From NCBI GenBank assembly GCA_009692605.1, contig SHYV01000016.1, forward strand, positions 1 to 34,734: a DNA stretch of 34,734 nucleotides, given 5' to 3'. This DNA is from Myxococcales bacterium. GTDB taxonomy: Bacteria > Myxococcota_A > UBA796 > SXON01. A program made the position numbers and the translations under genes. The notes beneath the pieces were generated by a model. The model worked only from the letters and a program-made list of their open reading frames with translations, ran no database searches and had not been told where the DNA came from. Positions within the stretch are counted from its first letter, which is position 1; every line of letters begins with the position of its first letter. Shown here one piece after another: positions 33,264 to 34,734 of this stretch.

Positions 33264-33595
33264 CACAAGCTCCCCCTTTCCATGGACGTCAACACCATTG
33301 CAACACAGGCGCGATGTGTCGACCTCTCGCCCGCTGCCTGCAGCCGAACATCGGCTTGCGCGGCTCAACCTCGATGTTCTTCGCCGCCGCTCTCAGCCAG
33401 CTTCAGCGGACCTCCCGATGCGTGCCGTCAGCGCGCGAAACACAGTCCAGCATCCGATCCAAGAGGCGTGACTCGTTGAGGAGCGCATCGCTCTTCGGAG
33501 GAATTGACCAGTTTTTGGGAAAAGCTCGTCTCAGGCACGGCGGAGGTTGAAGGTCTGCATGGGGACCTCGCATCGCGGTGGGCTACGCTGCCGGC
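33264..33595. other. Intergenic region without a supported gene
   Basis: About 330 bases between the start of the small ORF (minus) and the gene at 33596 (plus). It should contain both divergent promoters. Its composition looks less G+C-biased than coding DNA around it (for example 33485-33540). The only ribosome-site-like string (GGAGGAA at 33497-33503) is too close to the following TTG at 33504 to be convincing. I see no tRNA, repeat or clear -35/-10 pair. Confidence 0.4.
33584..33589 (+). promoter_or_regulatory. -10-like hexamer TACGCT before the gene at 33596
   Basis: TACGCT (T, A and final T match the -10 consensus) ends six bases before ATG 33596, with no Shine-Dalgarno sequence between. 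It supports that start over the in-frame GTG at 33578. Confidence 0.35.
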
Positions 33596-33919
33596 ATGCC
33601 CCGCTTTCTGGACAGGCTGCTCGATCTCGGCCCAGCCGACGACCCTCGACGGGTGGCCGTGGGCGGGCAGCCCGTTCAGGCGCAAACGGGGGACGACAGC
33701 CGCGGCATCCTCTCGACGCCGGGCGCCCGCGTGCGCGTCTGCCGACCGCGGGGCTCTCGCGACGGCCAGATCCAGAAGGCGCTGCTCTGGCTCGTGCGGG
33801 CCGGCGTGGCGTTTGAGCTGCTGGAGGTGGAACCGGGGGGCGCGGGCATCGAGGTGGACGGGCTTCGGGTCTCTGTGGTGGGGCTGCGGGCGGCGCTCGG
33901 TGGTCCGGCGGGGCGGTAG
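33596..33919 (+). CDS. Small protein, possibly glutaredoxin-like without redox cysteines
   Basis: A 107-residue cytoplasmic protein starting MPRFLDRLLDLG. The C-terminal half (VRVCRPRGSRDGQIQKALLWLVRAGVAFELLEVE...GLRVSVVGLRAAL) has the strand-helix-strand rhythm of glutaredoxins, with a short loop where C-x-x-C would be. One Cys is nearby but not in a redox motif. The similarity is structural intuition only. Isolated gene; no coupled neighbour. Confidence 0.6.
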   Translation: MPRFLDRLLDLGPADDPRRVAVGGQPVQAQTGDDSRGILSTPGARVRVCRPRGSRDGQIQKALLWLVRAGVAFELLEVEPGGAGIEVDGLRVSVVGLRAALGGPAGR

Positions 33920-34000
33920 CGGAGACGAAGCGGAGAGGGCGACGGGGGCGGCTGATACGCCCTTCCCGATGTTCGCACGCTCACGGTGCCTGATGGACCG

Positions 34001-34027
34001 CGGTTCCCGCCCCTCGGGTGGGAACCG
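34001..34027 (+). terminator. Strong hairpin downstream of 33919
   Basis: A 12-bp stem (34001-34012 with 34016-34027, one G-T wobble) closed by a three-base loop, 82 bases after the stop of the small gene. It is the most stable short hairpin I noticed in the window. No T-run follows on either strand, so it would be an atypical terminator. The remaining intergenic sequence to 34203 holds no gene I can support. Confidence 0.4.
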
Positions 34028-34203
34028 TCCGTCCACGCCCACTGCCGGGGCCTACGGCGCCTACGTCGGCCATTGACCGGGCACGGCGTTGAACGCGCTC
34101 TCGCGGCTCGAGCCGAAGGGCTACGAATCGTGGCGGCGAGGGGCGCTCTCACCGGCTGAGGTGGCGAGGGTCTTGTGGGGTGAAACAATGCGGAGCTCCG
34201 GCC

Positions 34204-34734
34204 TCACCCAGACGGAAAACCACCCAAGTCAAAGACCCAACACTCCATGCGCCCGTCCACGGTGATGGCACATGCATTCGTCCAGCCGTGCACGATGGAA
34301 GCGTAGATCCCCGCCGGCACCTCGGACGGCCCCGTGTCGCAACACAATGCGGTGCCGTCGAGGAGGATGCCGCACCCTCCAAAGGAGTTGCTGCTGATAC
34401 TCCGGAACCGGGCATCGGCAGGCGCGGGAAAAGCGATCTCCCCCCAGCACGTAGCCGCACCCTCAGCGTCCAGCCCGCACGCCCTACCCTGTCCCACACT
34501 TATCTGCTCAAATACCGCGTCTGGCACCTCATCAAGGCCCTTGGCCTCCGGGGCACCCCAGCAGGTCGCATACCCCTCTGCGTCAAGCGCGCAGGCGCCG
34601 ATGTCCACGGCGACAGTCAGGAGCTCACCGTCTGGAGGCTCCTCCCAGTCCGATTCGTAAGCGTTGGGTATACCCCCTACCCGGCCGTCGGCGCTGGGCC
34701 CGCATGCGCCCGTCAAGCCGACGTCGAAAGCAGT
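34204..34734 (-). CDS. RCC1-repeat protein, C-terminal part (5' end outside window)
   Basis: The frame is open to the right edge; 176 codons plus the TGA are visible. Units of the form A-C-x-L-D-A-E-G-x-A-T-C-W-G recur about every 35-45 residues (ACALDAEGYATCWG, ACGLDAEGAATCWG, GCGILLDGTALCC, ACAITVDGRMECW). This is the RCC1/ATS1-type propeller with paired cysteines usual in secreted myxobacterial proteins. The N-terminus, where a signal peptide or lipobox is expected, is missing. Probably a surface or secreted protein; partner unknown. Confidence 0.85.
   Translation of the reverse strand, partial: TAFDVGLTGACGPSADGRVGGIPNAYESDWEEPPDGELLTVAVDIGACALDAEGYATCWGAPEAKGLDEVPDAVFEQISVGQGRACGLDAEGAATCWGEIAFPAPADARFRSISSNSFGGCGILLDGTALCCDTGPSEVPAGIYASIVHGWTNACAITVDGRMECWVFDLGGFPSG

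Noticed and set aside
33497-33600. Plus-strand ORF starting at TTG 33504 after GGAGGAA
   Set aside because: The ribosome-site spacing is only about two bases, codon third positions are not G/C-biased, and the frame overlaps the better supported gene at 33596.
34089-34200. Plus-strand coding patch starting at TTG 34089 (LSRLEPKGYESWRRG...)
   Set aside because: The start has no ribosome site or TA hexamer at the right distance, and the frame runs on into sequence antisense to the RCC1 gene. Perhaps a gene remnant, but unsupported.

Overview
The window looks like chromosomal DNA from a high-G+C (about two thirds by eye), Gram-negative, lipoprotein-rich bacterium. Three things point to the Myxococcota or a related former deltaproteobacterial lineage, probably uncultured. 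At least nine secreted lipoproteins have short lipobox signal peptides and Asp/Thr- or Asp/Asn-rich linkers. One large protein carries MopE-like and FG-GAP Ca-binding-type repeats. Housekeeping genes are interleaved with many orphan surface proteins. This assignment is inference: there is no rRNA or other phylogenetic marker. I see no tRNA, insertion sequence, prophage or CRISPR array.

Layout, left to right. (1) 1-4320: a tandem family of beta-propeller-like lipoproteins (the tail of one copy, then two complete genes) ending in a predicted outer-membrane barrel. (2) 4419-8074: pyrF coupled to a lipoprotein, then the MopE/FG-GAP lipoprotein with a repeat-expanded signal peptide. (3) 8110-13743: an acyltransferase/epimerase-like pair; a convergent pair of a FAD oxidoreductase and a HEAT-like lipoprotein; then a Cys-rich mini-lipoprotein coupled to a TIP30-like Rossmann protein. 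(4) 13785-17333: prmA-rsmE-ung on the minus strand, divergent from a small Cas2-like protein and arginase. (5) 17348-20774, minus strand: methylmalonyl-CoA epimerase, nagZ, a secreted protein, a LURP-one-like protein and a DT-repeat lipoprotein. (6) 20849-25047: a decayed VWA gene, then two glycosyltransferases coupled to mnmG, which carries a Cys/His pentapeptide repeat. (7) 25054-30871: a minus-strand trio (unknown gene, hutF, RumA-type RNA methyltransferase) divergent from a lipoprotein, an RluA-type pseudouridine synthase and an alpha/beta-hydrolase-like lipoprotein. (8) 30872-34734: a structured convergent intergenic region, alpha-glucan phosphorylase with a hidden 45-residue ORF just upstream, a small thioredoxin-fold-like candidate, and an RCC1-repeat protein running off the right end.

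Two window-wide patterns stand out. Fourteen neighbouring gene pairs overlap by exactly four bases (NTGA), and most of those downstream genes start with GTG or TTG. Uncoupled genes start almost only with ATG, and most have a TA-initial hexamer 5-7 bases before the start, which suggests leaderless mRNAs. Several core enzymes (Ung, RsmE, the RumA-type methyltransferase, MnmG) carry unusual residues or inserts in otherwise recognisable motifs.
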